A stretch of DNA of 64,000 nt from Carettochelys insculpta (taxonomy: Eukaryota; Chordata; Testudines; Carettochelyidae). The translations under genes and the position numbers were made by a program. Shown here in pieces: positions 48,850 to 59,149 of this stretch. Position 1 is the stretch's first letter, and each line of letters begins with the position of its first letter. Below the pieces are notes generated by a model. It did no database searches. It saw only the letters and a list, made by a program, of their open reading frames with translations, and was not told where the DNA came from. The stretch spans positions 3,100,001-3,164,000 of the forward strand of contig NC_134161.1 of NCBI RefSeq assembly GCF_033958435.1, read 5' to 3'.

Positions 48850-49212
48850 CAACCATGGGCAACCTCAGTGAGTGGGCTGCATGCATGGCCCTCCATCTGA
48901 GTCACTTGCAAGATTGCTGAAACAAAGGTGTTCGTCTGGATAGGGTAGTTTTGCTAACTGCTAGAATTTCTGGGGTGTGCCTGTTGAACCGCAGCAGTGC
49001 TTTGATTGGTTGCACTGGTTCTCACTGTCAAAGTTGCGTGCAGTCAGCACACGCCTTTCTTCATGTGCCCTGGCTTTACGTGCATGTTAATTTAGTAATA
49101 TCGGTAGAAAAGAAAAAAACTATGCAAACAGAAACCAGTGGCATCTGGCAAACCTACCATGGGTAATGGTAGACATGGAGAACTCTGATGGGCCACAGGT
49201 TGCTTTCCACTT
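48850..49212. mobile_element. hAT-type non-autonomous element
   Basis: It starts CAACCATGGGCAACCTCAG and ends CACAGGTTGCTTTCCACTT, inverted copies with decay. The octamers CATTAGTT (48842-48849) and CATTAATT (49213-49220) match at 7 of 8 positions. The element is 363 bp long with no transposase frame. Confidence 0.75.
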
Positions 49213-49559
49213 CATTAATTGGTGTGAAATGCTGGTCGTGAACAGAAGGTGTTACATCTTGTCCAACAAGGCCCAGTGACATGAGATGCACTAATGTGCA
49301 ATATTAAAAACAATAAAAAAACTTCACTTTGCCCCCACCCCCACTCTGAGAAGATGAGGCATATAAACAAATTTTTTTTTTAATTCCTCTCCTGAGCTCA
49401 GTTTACACATCAGAGCATGAGGAGGAATAGCATCTTTATTCTGTTTGGACTCCAAGCATAAGCAAGAGATCCCCAGTGCTCAGTCTGGGCTAGCCATAAA
49501 GAACACGTAGAGTTTGCTTATTATAGACATTTAAATTTCTTCTTGAAACTTAATTGGAA

Positions 49560-49646
49560 CTCATTTGTGTGCATCTATGTTTATCTGCTTTAACCTTGTA
49601 AATTGTATTTCCTTTTCCTGTTAATAAATCTGTATATAGTCTACTT
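49560..49646 (+). repeat. LTR-like repeat, left part (interrupted)
   Basis: Text such as TTTATCTGCTTTAACCTTGT and TTCCTGTTAATAAATCTGTA, with a polyadenylation-type signal, resembles the 3' part of a reptile LTR or ERV-like repeat. It appears to continue at 49951-50290 after a later insertion. Identity is from memory and uncertain. No coding sequence is seen. Confidence 0.35.
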
Positions 49647-49945
49647 TGATTCTATCAACCAAGGATTGAACAGAGACTGGGAGTGGTTGGCCAATTACAA
49701 AAGCAGTTTCTCTGCTCTTGATGTTCACACCTCCACATCAACTGCTGATAATGGGCCACATCCTCCATGACTGAACAGACCTTGTCAACTTTGGCCCTCC
49801 CCTTGACTGAGACTCCCTGTTTATGCCCTCCTCTGAAACTCCCACCACCATTCATGCATCTGACAAAGCAGGTCTTTGCCCACGAAAGCTTATGCTCCAA
49901 ATTATCTGTTAGTCTGTCAGGTGCCACAGGACTTCTTGTTGTTTT
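49647..49945 (+). mobile_element. 5'-truncated Penelope-like element with family A tail
   Basis: The insert begins with a coding-like frame (DSINQGLNRDWEWLANYKSS) that ends at a stop. About 100 bp follow, then the family A tail ATGCATCTGACAAAGCAGGT...CCCACGAAAGCTTATGCTCC, and it finishes with CACAGGACTTCTTGTTG. Short flanks TCTACTT (49640-49646) and TTTACTT (49944-49950) may be the target duplication. It links PLE-like coding sequence to the tail in one insertion unit. The catalytic box is mutated here (CTGACAA). Confidence 0.6.
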
Positions 49946-49950
49946 TACTT

Positions 49951-50290
49951 AAGGACTGGCTACCAGTGTTGTCTTTGGGATGAGATCTAAAAAGTAATTT
50001 ACCTGGAGTAACGGAGTGGACTTTTGGGACTGGGAAATAACCTGAATATTGCTGTAACTCTTGGAGTAAGAGACCAGCTGTCAAAAGGGAGGTTCACCAG
50101 GGTGGCAAGACACCTCAGAGTGCTGTGATTCCATATTAAGGCTCTAATAGTAGCTGAGGAATCTACATTTGGCAACGGGCTGTTGTAATCTAAATACCAA
50201 TCTCCCGCCCAAGGTTTTTGTGCCTGGGTTCTCAACAGTCAGTCCTGTGGGTGGTACTCAAGTTCTAGAGTCTCCACTGGACAGCTGGAC
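49951..50290 (+). repeat. LTR-like repeat, right part
   Basis: GGACTGGCTACCAGTGTTGT, CTTTGGGATGAGATCTAAAA, TTTTGGGACTGGGAAATAAC and CAGGGTGGCAAGACACC follow the order of a reptile repeat I recall next to the text at 49560-49646. It is diverged. Class is uncertain. Confidence 0.35.
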
Positions 50291-51670
50291 AAGAAGAATT
50301 ACCCCTGAGCTTCTGAAACCAAGCAAAGCAATTCTGCAAAGTCCAAACTGAACCTTTGGAGAACAGTCTGTCACTTGCATTGACATAATTCTCGTCCCCC
50401 ATAGCATCAGCGCGAAAATCAATTCCTTTGGGTTACTTAATGCCACGTCTGTGTCTATTTTGAGGTTTTGTCAGCCTTCCTTCTCCTGGTTTTCTCTTTC
50501 ATTGCTTTTTATTCTGAACAGACAGGGACAGTTGTTTTTTAAACTAAACCCAGTGACATAATTGCTTTCCAGCATTTATTTATTTAAGTGATTCTTTATT
50601 GAACATCTTCAGGCTTTCATTTACTAATATCACACATTTACGTAATTGTGTAATTAGAAAAGAAATGACAAATGTTTACTTAGAGCAAGTGAAAAATGGA
50701 TCCTTTCATTCCTCTAAATTGTAAATGCAACACTTGGCTTCAGGCTTCCGTCTGACATGCTTTTGCCGTGAGTGTGTATCCCTGTGTGTAATAGCCCTCT
50801 TTCTCCTCTGTCACAAAGCACGCAAGGATCCATGCTTAATTCTCGCATGGCCCCATATTGACTAATCTTTAGTCGGGCAAAATCTCATTAGAAACGCTGG
50901 AAGTTTGTGTGAGTTAAGAACCTCGGGATTTGGTTCTCTGAGTCTAGCTTGTAGGATTAGCGGTATCCTCACAGACAGGGATAGGGCCACGTTTCTAGAT
51001 CCTCTGCTGTCATCAAAGCTTTGTTGACTTCAGTTGAGCTATGACCATTTTTACCAGTTGAGGATCTGGCCCTCCCCATCCAGCGTTCTCTTTTCTCCAA
51101 TCCACCAGCGTGCTGCGCTCTCCTAACCCGCATAAACAGCAGAGTCCCCTTTTCTCTATTTTGCTAAATAGTAGTATGCCCCAGCCGGCATACAAATGAG
51201 GCAGTCCCATAAATCATATCCCCTGCCAAGATACTGTGCTGCTATCTGGCCACTAATGGTGTTTCTTTATAATGTTCACATGTTCCGTTCCTTATTTATG
51301 GGAGATATTGACCTTTTGAAGCATGGAAAAAATAGTACCATTATCTGGTCAGCTTTGGGCTTTGTTTGTTTGTTTCCTTTTCATGTCTTTCTATGAGCTG
51401 GAAATGTCTGCTTTCCATTCACTGTTTATAATGAGTACGTATGAAACATTATGCTAATCCCTAGTTCTGGAATAAACCACCTCACGTATTGCCCACCATA
51501 TCCCATGTGGTTCCTTCTCTCAGACCAGCAAGTTATTCGCCAACAACATCAACTTTGGAAGATCCAAAAATTCATAGGGTTCCTCTTTGGTTTCCATCAG
51601 CATTGCCTCTTATTGCTAAAAGGTCCCTGTGTCTGGCATTTGATCGCTGCAATCCAAAAGTAGCCTTAAC
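50291..51670. other. unique AT-rich DNA
   Basis: About 50560-50900 is AT-rich and free of repeat hallmarks, possibly a conserved non-coding element. I see no exon or RNA gene. Confidence 0.3.
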
Positions 51671-51681
51671 AATTTAAGGAC

Positions 51682-52083
51682 AGGTATCACAGGGGTTGCC
51701 CTGTGAGCTGATGGGAATAAGGGGACTTCGAAGTAGCCGGAGTCCTTTCGAAAAGGAGCCCCGTCTGGATGAGACGCGCGGCGGCGAGGAGCGTCAATTT
51801 CAAAGTGCGGCGGCCGCTCGCATGCTAATGAAGCGCTGAATATGCATTTCAGCGCTTCATTAGTAAACTTCGAAACGGCCATTTGCGTGGCCATTTCGAA
51901 GTTTGGGGCACGAGTAGACACGGCCTTAGTCTGTGTCCACAAAAGCAATGAGAAGTGCTGTGGCACCTTATAGACTAATAGGATTTTTGGAGCATAAGCT
52001 TTTGTGGGCAAAAACCACTATGTCAGATGCATCTGATGAAGTGGGTCTTTGCCTACCAAAGCTAATATTCCAAAACGTCTGCT
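51682..52083. mobile_element. family A palindromic tail, copy 3, split by another element
   Basis: AATTTAAGGAC at 51671-51681 is repeated exactly at 52084-52094. The left end (GGTATCACAGGGGTTGCCCTG) is separated from the body by the insert at 51706-51925. The body has GTGGCACCTTATAGACTAAT and turns at CAGATGCATCTG (about 52024-52035). On the plus strand CTGATGAAGTGGGTCTTTG is followed by CCTACCAAAGC, a mutated core. The 11-bp duplication shows insertion as one unit. Confidence 0.75.
51706..51925. mobile_element. TTCGAA-rich DNA transposon inserted in the family A tail
   Basis: It ends AGTTTGGGGCACGAGTAGAC-ACGGCC, followed by TTA. The interior has CTTCGAAGTAGCCGG and a palindromic core AGCGCTGAATATGCATTTCAGCGCT (split here; about 51830-51856). 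The left terminus has decayed or been deleted. The style is that of family C, but sequence between the ends differs. Confidence 0.55.
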
Positions 52084-52094
52084 AATTTAAGGAC

Positions 52095-53864
52095 GGCTAC
52101 ACCCTAATGATACAGTTTTTGCATTGCTGCAGATTCATTCTGCATTGTACAAGCAAGTCAGACCTCCTGAATGAGGAAAGGTGTGATAAATTACCAGAAC
52201 TAAAATTACAATAGGAACCACAGAAAGAAGTTGCTAGACCCACTTTGGAGCTACCAGAAAACAAAAACAGCACACTGCACCACATACCATTTTCGTCAAG
52301 GAAGCAGTGCTGAGTTACTGGATCTGGGCCAGAGACGCCAAGAGAGTGATGGCCAATTTACGCAAGTGTGAATCTGAAGAGGAAGAGGATGGTGGTGTTA
52401 GTCCTCAACTGGGAGCCTTGGATGAGAGGGTTCAACTATAAATCCATTGGCAAAATTTGGGCCCTGCTGTAGACCAGGATTTCAAGCACCACCATGGGTT
52501 TGAAGGTGGTGGGCCCAGGGCTTTGGTGCAGAGCTTTCTCTGCTTAATATCATTTTGGGGATACAATAAATGTCCATATAGTCCACTATTAGTAGATTGT
52601 ATTTGAAGGTTTGCCAGGCCAGATGCAGGCCTTTGCTTCACCTAACCCAGTAGTTCATCCTCTCCTGCCTGCAGCAACAGTGTACAGAATTCATGTTTCA
52701 GGGGAAGGTAATTCCTCCATAATCCCCCTGCTTCTGACCGTGCTGATGATGAGAATGGCTCATTAGGCTGTGCCCCACCCCGGGGAAAATGAGGACGCAG
52801 AGCAAAAGGGGCGCAGTGAGCCTCTGAGGCATCTTTTTAACTGCCACAAAGCGCAGAACCCTCAAGGAGTAGCTCAGAAGTGTGTCCCACGAGCAATGAA
52901 ACCCGGGAGCACTGTGTTATCCTACTGGCAGAACTGGCCCAGCAGGGCCCAAGGCAACACGTTGACAACAGGCCTGGCTGGTGGGCAGGGGATGCTCTAA
53001 TCAACTGAAGTCACAAGACCTCAGGCAAGCACCTCCTGGCCTTGCCCTTAGGCCGGGCCTGTCTACTGGCTTTGCTGGTTCATTGCTTGCAGTGATATAG
53101 AGAAATGGCCTAGCTCTTTCTTCTCCCATAACCTTAGTGATGACTGTGAAGCCCCTTTAGATGGATGATGCTGTGTGTTTGGTTTCAGGCAGATCCTAAG
53201 GATACACTGTACCACCTTCTGAAAGGGGGAAGGTAGCACACGTCTAGAACAGGGGCTTGGTTCAAACAAGTGCAACAGGGTCAGGTTATCAGCTGCATGC
53301 TTATGTAAGGAAAGAGCAGGAAAGCAGCATACCTCAGACCATCCCTGGCAGGCATCTCTGTGCTAAGTGTTCATTGTTTCTCTAGCAACCACATCGCCAT
53401 CCTTCACCACCACCAGCCCCTCCTACCCACGAATGCTTTGGCAGAAGGGTTCCTACAGTCCAGATGTTATTGCTGGGAAGTTCTGTCAGGGGTTGATGGC
53501 CGGGGTCTCATTCTCGCCTGTCAGACTTGACATCTTCAGCGGCTAATGGAATGCCGGGACGTGAGCAGCAGAGCAGGTGCATGCTAATGAGGAGATCAGT
53601 TTTAATTATGATTTTAATTAAACACCCAATCCAGTAGGAAATATGACAAGCCGGCTGAAAATGCAAAATTTGTAAGGAAAAAAATTGCTAGAGAAAAGAA
53701 AAAGGGAAACTGGGACGGTGCAATAACGTAGGAGACGAAGGACCCCAAGGCTTCGAAGGGTTAAAGGAAGGAAAGGCCCCGCTGTTGTGGGATGTTAGCG
53801 GCAGCACAAGGGCTCAAGCACAAGGAAGAAATAATTGGTCACAATCATTTTTTGCTGGGAATCA
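52095..53864. other. unique-looking DNA
   Basis: There is no recognisable repeat or gene. About 53490-53660 (with CAGGTGCATGCTAATGAGGA and a TTTTAATTA-rich run) looks like conserved non-coding sequence. Confidence 0.3.
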
Positions 53865-53990
53865 GGAGCTCAGATTTTGTTGTAGCCTCACTGCCTGGCC
53901 TCTGGTAAATCTCTTCCTCACTTGTGCCTTGGTCTCCCTTGTATGACATTGGTAGAATAATACTCACTTCTGCACACAGGCTGGGCTATT
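53865..53990 (+). repeat. MIR-like SINE fragment
   Basis: CACTGCCTGGCCTCTGGTAA, CTTGTGCCTTGGTCTCCC and GGTAGAATAATACTCACTTC follow the MIR and reptile SINE core order. It is diverged. Confidence 0.45.
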
Positions 53991-54639
53991 ACTGGAGGGC
54001 TGCTGATATTTTGGTTAGATGAGATGAGGGACGGGATTGCGGATAAGGGACCAGTCTGAAACTTAGGAGATCCCCTTCCAGTTCCCGCTCTGGCTCACAT
54101 TGCTCAGCTGCGTGTTTGTGTGTCACATGCCCATCTGTAGGCCAAGGATACCCAGACATCCTTCCTCTCCCCTTTGGTTTGTCTCACTGCATAGATTGGA
54201 AGCTCTTATGTCTGGGCAGCAACTGACACCATGCGCAGCCTCGATCTTAGTGGGAGGTTCTTGGTACCATCATGTTTCATAAAATAGAATTTCTTATCGT
54301 CGTTGAAATCTGACAGGAAAAGTCTGCCAGGTCTGAAATATGGGAATCTACCACTGTTTTTTTCCCATTTTCCCATTTTTGTAGGGTCTATATAAACGCT
54401 GCGCTTGGCCAGCTTGACCAGCAGTTCACCAACCAATCGCGTTATGTTCTGTGCACACTCTTCACCTCAGCATCAGGGCTCAGAGACGCGAATGCTCCCA
54501 TTGGCCAGATACACATTGGCTATGCAAATCTAAGATTCTCGTTGAGAGCAACTATGTTAACTTAGGCTCTGTGTAAAACACAGAAGGAGAGGGGAGCAAC
54601 AAGGAGAGAGAAAAAAAATAGGGACAGGCGAATGCATCT
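53991..54639. other. no recognised feature
   Basis: The sequence looks unique. I see no repeat or exon that I can defend. Confidence 0.3.
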
Positions 54640-55078
54640 GTCAGTTCCTTGGATATTCTCAAATGCAACAGAGTGTGAAACTTCACAATAAAAATAATCC
54701 ATTGAAGGAGATTGGTACTCAGAATACTTTGAAGAGGAGCAAGTTAAGGAAGGGCTGTGAGGTTTACAGATTATAAAGTCAGGTATAACACAGGCCATAG
54801 AATTCCCACATGTTAATTCCGAGACCAGATCTTTTAGAAAAACAGCCAATCTTGATTTAAAAATTCTCAGGGACGAAGAATTCACCACAATTCTTTGTAA
54901 GAGGTTCCAATGGTCACGGTCAAAAATGAGATCCTGATTTTGTTTCTGAATTTGTCTAGTTTCAGCTTCCACTCGCCCCTGGGATAATGTTGTTCCTTCA
55001 TCTGCAGCTGTAGAACTCTCTGTTATCAAAGTTTAGTTCCATATTTAAGTACTCAGAGGTTGGAATCAATTCACCAGC
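54640..55078 (-). mobile_element. long antisense CR1 3' region, part 1
   Basis: ACCAGATCTTTTAGAAAAAC, AGCCAATCTTGATTTAAAAA, AAGAGGTTCCAATGGTCACG and TGAATTTGTCTAGTTTCAGC are antisense CR1 tail text in order. Another element interrupts it at 55079, and it resumes near 55192. The minus-strand open frame of 155 codons here is an artefact. Confidence 0.75.
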
Positions 55079-55191
55079 AGTGTTCCCTATAAACTGGGCA
55101 CTTGTGCATCCCCTCAGGGGAGATTCAAACACTAGGTTTTTATGTCTACTCGGGGCACACATTCACTTATGCTTATGACAGATTGAGCTCG
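55079..55191 (+). mobile_element. degraded 'GTGTTCC' element (G family) inside CR1
   Basis: It starts CAGTGTTCCCTATAAACTGG and has GCACTTGTGCATCCCCTCAG, as in the other G copies, then decays before the expected right end. CR1 text lies on both sides, so this insertion is younger than the CR1 copy. No duplication was recognised. Confidence 0.55.
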
Positions 55192-55310
55192 GGGAGTGGA
55201 TCGCTATGAGGCAGTTTTCCAACGCTTTAGTCATTCACAAGACTCTCTTTGAACCCTCTCCAATTTATCAACATTCCTTCCGAGATGGAGGTAGCAGGGG
55301 AGAATCCTCA
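55192..55310 (-). mobile_element. long antisense CR1 3' region, part 2
   Basis: CCAACGCTTTAGTCATTCAC, GACTCTCTTTGAACCCTCTC and CAATTTATCAACATTCCTTC continue the antisense CR1 order beyond the inserted element. Confidence 0.7.
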
Positions 55311-56011
55311 GGAGCATGGTCAAAACCGCTGAGCTGGATGACAACAGAGAATTAGACCAGGGCAAATCTCTTTTGGTTTTGGCTCCTTAACTGTCCGTTT
55401 CAAGGGAAATTTGCCATCCACATCACCACTTGACACTGCAAGAGCTCATGGGGATAACCCTGGATTTGGAGAGTTGAGGGGCTGACTCAAACCCTCCTCC
55501 AAGCCCCAGGGCCATTGCCTGTACAAGAAGCAGCTGGCTAGACGTCCTTGTTAATGGAACACAAGCTTGTCTGGGCCCTGCAGCACAGAGGCCCCAGTGA
55601 TGCAGTGGGAGCAGGGAAAGGAGCTGTAAATGAAAAGCATCTCACCAAGTTAATCAGAATTTGATGGGCACAATTATGTATTTAACATGAGCACAGATGT
55701 TACGAACAGTGTTTTTAAGCTCATCAATTATCTAAACTTGCCCCTGTGTCCCATCCGTCCCCTCTGTGACTCTGCAGAGATATTGATTTTGCTGCTTCTC
55801 CCGGCTACATTTTAGAAATGGACTTCAGCAACTCTTTTCCCGAACTAATGAGGCCACTAGTATTAAGGCATAGGCAGACAGACAGCTAGCTCAGATCAGT
55901 GAAGCAGAGGCATTTGCCTGCTTCCAAAGAATCCAGGAGGAGTGGAGCTGCACACCAAGCACAGCACCCTGCCTGCCCCATATGGTCTGCCCCTCCTAGG
56001 TGGGGCTGGGG
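55311..56011. other. unique-looking DNA
   Basis: About 55630-55880 is AT-rich and free of repeats, possibly conserved non-coding sequence. I see no gene. Confidence 0.3.
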
Positions 56012-56446
56012 CAGGGGTCAGCAACCGGAAGAGCCATGCTTTTTCGAACTCGGTAAAAAAACCCTCAATAATTCAAGAGCAGCTACACTCCTGTGTGTGA
56101 ATATGAGATGGTCCTTAATTAATCACTTCAGATGATACTTTTTGTAATCCTTATTTTAAGAACAGCACACACACATATCCCACAATGCACTGCACACATT
56201 AAAGGAGGAGTTAGCCAACATTTGGAGACCCCATATTGTTTGCAATTTGATACGAGTTGTTCACTGCTGGGCCTTTAGATGTTCACTGTTTATCGAAAAT
56301 TATCAGGCAGTTGTTCGAGGGGGCAGTTTTTTTGTTTTTGTTTTGTTTTATTTTGTTTTTTCACTTTCCAACTATAGCGCCAGGAACCACAAAGAAGTCC
56401 TTAAGGAGCCACCTCTGTTTCCAGAGCCACAGGTTGCAGACCCCTG
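56012..56446 (+). mobile_element. hAT-type non-autonomous element
   Basis: The ends CAGGGGTCAGCAACC and GGTTGCAGACCCCTG are almost perfect inverted repeats. Octamers GGCTGGGG (56004-56011) and GCATGGGG (56447-56454) match at 6 of 8. The minus strand at 11248-11390 is a deleted relative. Length is 435 bp. TTTTGTTTTATTTTG-type runs occupy the middle. No transposase is present. Confidence 0.8.
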
Positions 56447-56524
56447 GCATGGGGAGTGATGTACTGTCTCCAGGTTACAATTGTTGCCAAGACTGTGGCA
56501 GACACAGAGAGATGTGACTTTTAG

Positions 56525-56835
56525 GAACAGCTCAGTGGAGTGGTTGGAGTGCTTGTGTGAGCTGCAGGAGACCGAGGGTCTGTTCCTGCTCTGCCAGACA
56601 CATTCTGGGTGACGCTGGGCAAGTTGTTTAAGGCTGGATCATGAGAAAAATTGAGGCATCTACCTCCCCCTGCCCCGCTGAAATCAGGAGTCAGAAGTCT
56701 CAATAGCTTTGTGGCTCCATGGCTCAGCTCCCCATCTGTAAAATGGGAGCAGTCGTCCTGCTCTATCTTATGGAGCTGGGAGGCTAATTGTGTATAGTTT
56801 TTGAGATTCTTAGCAATTACAATGCCAGGGATGTC
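56525..56835 (+). repeat. tRNA-derived SINE (Cry/MIR-like)
   Basis: A tRNA-like head (ACAGCTCAGTGGAGTGGTTG, an A-box-like start; GAGGGTCTGTTCCTGC, a weak B box) is followed by GGGTGACGCTGGGCAAGTTG, CCCATCTGTAAAATGGGAGC and GAGATTCTTAGCAATTAC. This order is that of turtle tRNA-derived SINEs. It is the best preserved SINE in the window but shows many changes, so it is inactive. Confidence 0.7.
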
Positions 56836-57179
56836 TAGAGGCAGAGATGGGGTTCAGATGCTGGGACAGCAAGAAATAGTGTCAGGGGTCACAGGCTGGG
56901 GCACCAGAGAGGCTGGAAGACTAGAGAGATGTCAGGGCAGGAATCCGACTGAGCGCATGCATGCAGAGGTAAAGCTGCGCCAGTCAGCTAGAGAGTTGTT
57001 CTGCAATTTATTGTACCATTTTAAGCTCCTCACAGTGGAGCTCCTGGCCTACAAGCCCAGAGTGAGAATGAGTTATTACCACAGGCGAATGAAGCCATTT
57101 CGGTTAACAAGGCCCACCATGAACCGTCCTTGAAATGCACCTCAAATACCCAAAGCCAGCATCCTGGAGATGAGCAGTT

Positions 57180-57300
57180 TGGGGTTCCTCTACACTTACT
57201 TACACTGCAAGAATCCAACTGTTGACTTAGCATTGTCTACACCCAGGCTTAGGTCAGCACAGATACATTTCTCAGGGATGTGGATTTTCATGTCACTTAG
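57180..57300 (+). mobile_element. fragment of a GTCTACAC-type DNA transposon
   Basis: CTTAGCATTGTCTACACCCA, GGCTTAGGTCAGCACAGATA and TCTCAGGGATGTGGATTTTC resemble the interior of a common reptile element with TCAGGGGTGTGGATTTT at its centre. Ends are not defined. Confidence 0.4.
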
Positions 57301-57505
57301 TGATGGAAATTGGCTGATGCAATTTCCATGCAGACCAGCTCCTTCTGTTATTCAGTGGCCTGCTATTTGGCTTTTGTATTTCTTGCTCCCACTGAATTAG
57401 CTGCTTTTTTGATGGGGAGTGAATGAGTACTCCAGCAAAAATCTCAAGGTGCCAGACTGTGTGCTTATCGGGCAAAAGAAGCACCCTGCAGCTACCTTAC
57501 TTTCC

Positions 57506-57706
57506 AGTATCAGAGAGGTAGACGTGTTAGTCTATATCTTCAAAAACAACAAGGAGTCCTGTGGCATCTTCTAGATTAACAGAAATTTTGGAGCATTAGC
57601 TTTCGTGGGCAAAGACCCGCTTCATCAGGTGCATCTGATGAAGCGGGTCTTTGCCCGTGAAAGCTTATGCTCCAAAATTTCTGTTAGCCTAGAAGGTGCC
57701 ACAGGA
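57506..57706. mobile_element. intact palindromic tail, family A, copy 4
   Basis: CTTACTTTCC at 57496-57505 recurs exactly at 57707-57716, so this 201-bp unit inserted as a piece. It consists of a left fragment (GTATCAGAGAGGTAGACGTG to CAACAAGGAGTCCTGTGGCA) and two inverted arms meeting at GGTGCATC (about 57628). Both arms keep CTGATGAAGCGGGTCTTTG and GAAAGCT-ATGCTCC: the right arm on the plus strand, the left on the minus. A 10-bp duplication fits target-primed reverse transcription rather than a fixed cut-and-paste length. Confidence 0.85.
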
Positions 57707-58539
57707 CTTACTTTCCGGGACATGTGGGAGCTTCAGTTGCCTTTCTGCACCCACTGTCTGTGACACCTCTTTGTTTAATAACAGTCCGTGGCTTCAAACC
57801 CTACTGCTGCCCATGATCTCCCCCACCCACACTGGGAAGAGGAAGGGGCACAGCGAGACAGCAGTCCATCTGATGCAGAAGAGCAGAGAAACAAGAGCAT
57901 CACACTTCTTTAACCTCGCACTTCAGCGGGGTCATTTCATTTAGGCACTGAGGCATTTTCTGCCGCCTGAGAAGCAGAGCACTGCGTTCTCTGAGACACC
58001 AGCTCAGTAAATCATTCTGGCCAGATACAAATCGGAAGGACGGCTAGTTACTTATCTGGGGTTTGCTTTAAAAGCTTGCAGTCAAGGAGAGAAGGCTCGT
58101 GAGGAGGGAGGCAGCGGCTGCCACAGAGCACAGGAAACTTTGGCTCACCTCAGGAATGTGTGATTGTTAAAGCTGAGCCACGTCTGACTGCGGGAAACAA
58201 TTTGTCCGGGAGAGAAGCTGACAGTGGTTCCTTTTCTCACTAGTTACTCCTTGCTCAGAATAAAAAGGACATCCTTTCACATGAAAAGTGGGGAGGGCTC
58301 CAGCTTCCTCTTATAAGGTCTCTCCTGAGCTGGCACTGACTGGCAATTTGTACAAATGACATTTCCCTTCTGAAAATCAAAAAAGAAGAAGAAATATCTA
58401 CCAGCTTCCAATGTACACCTCATCAGTTTCTTCTCCATTCCCTTGTCTCCCCTACTTGCATCCTAAGTTGTGACACTCTGGTTCTCTTCTCAGCATTCTG
58501 CAGTGGGTAGCTACTGTCCCGACAGGCTTCTCTGGCTTT

Positions 58540-58963
58540 GGCTACACAACAAACCTCCGTGCCAAGTTTGCCTGCATATCTACACCCGCGACACCATGAC
58601 AGGACCTAACCACATCGACCACATCATTAGGAGCTCATTCACCTGCACATCTACCAATGTAATATGTGCCAGCAATGTGTCATATACATTGGCTAAACGG
58701 GACAGTCTCTACATAAAAAAATAAATGGACACAAACCAGATATCAGGAATGGTAACACAAAAACCTGTAGAACACTTCAATCTCCCTGGATACTCAGGAG
58801 CAGATTTAAAAGTAGCCATCCTGCAACAAAAGCAGTCAACACAACACAACACAACACAAACACTTGCAGAAAGGCCTGGGAGCGTCTGCTTCAAAGAATC
58901 AGCTAACAACCAGTAGGGGCTGACCACAGGTAGGAAAAGAAACCTGAAGAGGTTGAAGAATGT
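58540..58963 (+). pseudogene. Penelope-like element GIY-YIG endonuclease domain relic
   Basis: The frame reads SSFTCTSTNVICASNVSYT, then a stop codon at 58722-58724, then MDTNQISGMVTQKPVEHFNL and PGYSGADLKVAILQQK in the same frame. The TSTNVIYA...C, N/DIR...KPVxEHFNLPGHS and ADLKVAILQQ pattern is that of the C-terminal GIY-YIG domain of Penelope-like retroelements. Such domains nick the target for integration. The central block that normally carries the YIG-type turn is damaged, and with the stop this rules out activity. An (AACAC)n run lies at 58837-58858. The 3' side is cut by the insertion at 58978. Confidence 0.7.
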
Positions 58964-58977
58964 TTGATTCCAGGCTA

Positions 58978-59122
58978 ACAAGAAGTCCTGTGGCACCTTA
59001 CAGACTAGTAGATATTTTGGAGCATGAGCTTTTGTGGGCAAAGTCCCGCTTCGTCTATAAGGTGCCAAAGGACTTCTTGTTGTTCTCGAAGATACAGACA
59101 AACATGGCTACCTCTCTGATAC
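58978..59122. mobile_element. short family A tail with 14-bp duplication, copy 5
   Basis: TTGATTCCAGGCTA at 58964-58977 is repeated exactly at 59123-59136. The unit holds AAGTCCTGTGGCACCTTACA, then GGAGCATGAGCTTTTGTGGG, then a short inverted arm TATAAGGTGCCAAAGGACTT, and ends GGCTACCTCTCTGATAC. The loop has lost the central CTGATGA boxes on one arm. It inserted into, or right beside, the PLE relic. The long perfect duplication suggests it is fairly young. Confidence 0.8.
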
Positions 59123-59149
59123 TTGATTCCAGGCTAGTCTACATTGAAA

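Noticed and set aside
54562..55029. 155-codon minus-strand frame
   Set aside because: It is inside antisense CR1 3' untranslated text plus flanking DNA; its residues match no CR1 protein.
56525..56600. A functional tRNA gene at the SINE head
   Set aside because: A and B boxes are degraded, no cloverleaf can be drawn, and SINE body text follows.
57506..57706. Hairpin read as a CRISPR-like or attachment site structure
   Set aside because: There are no spacers or repeated array; an exact 10-bp target duplication and the dispersed copies show it is a mobile element.
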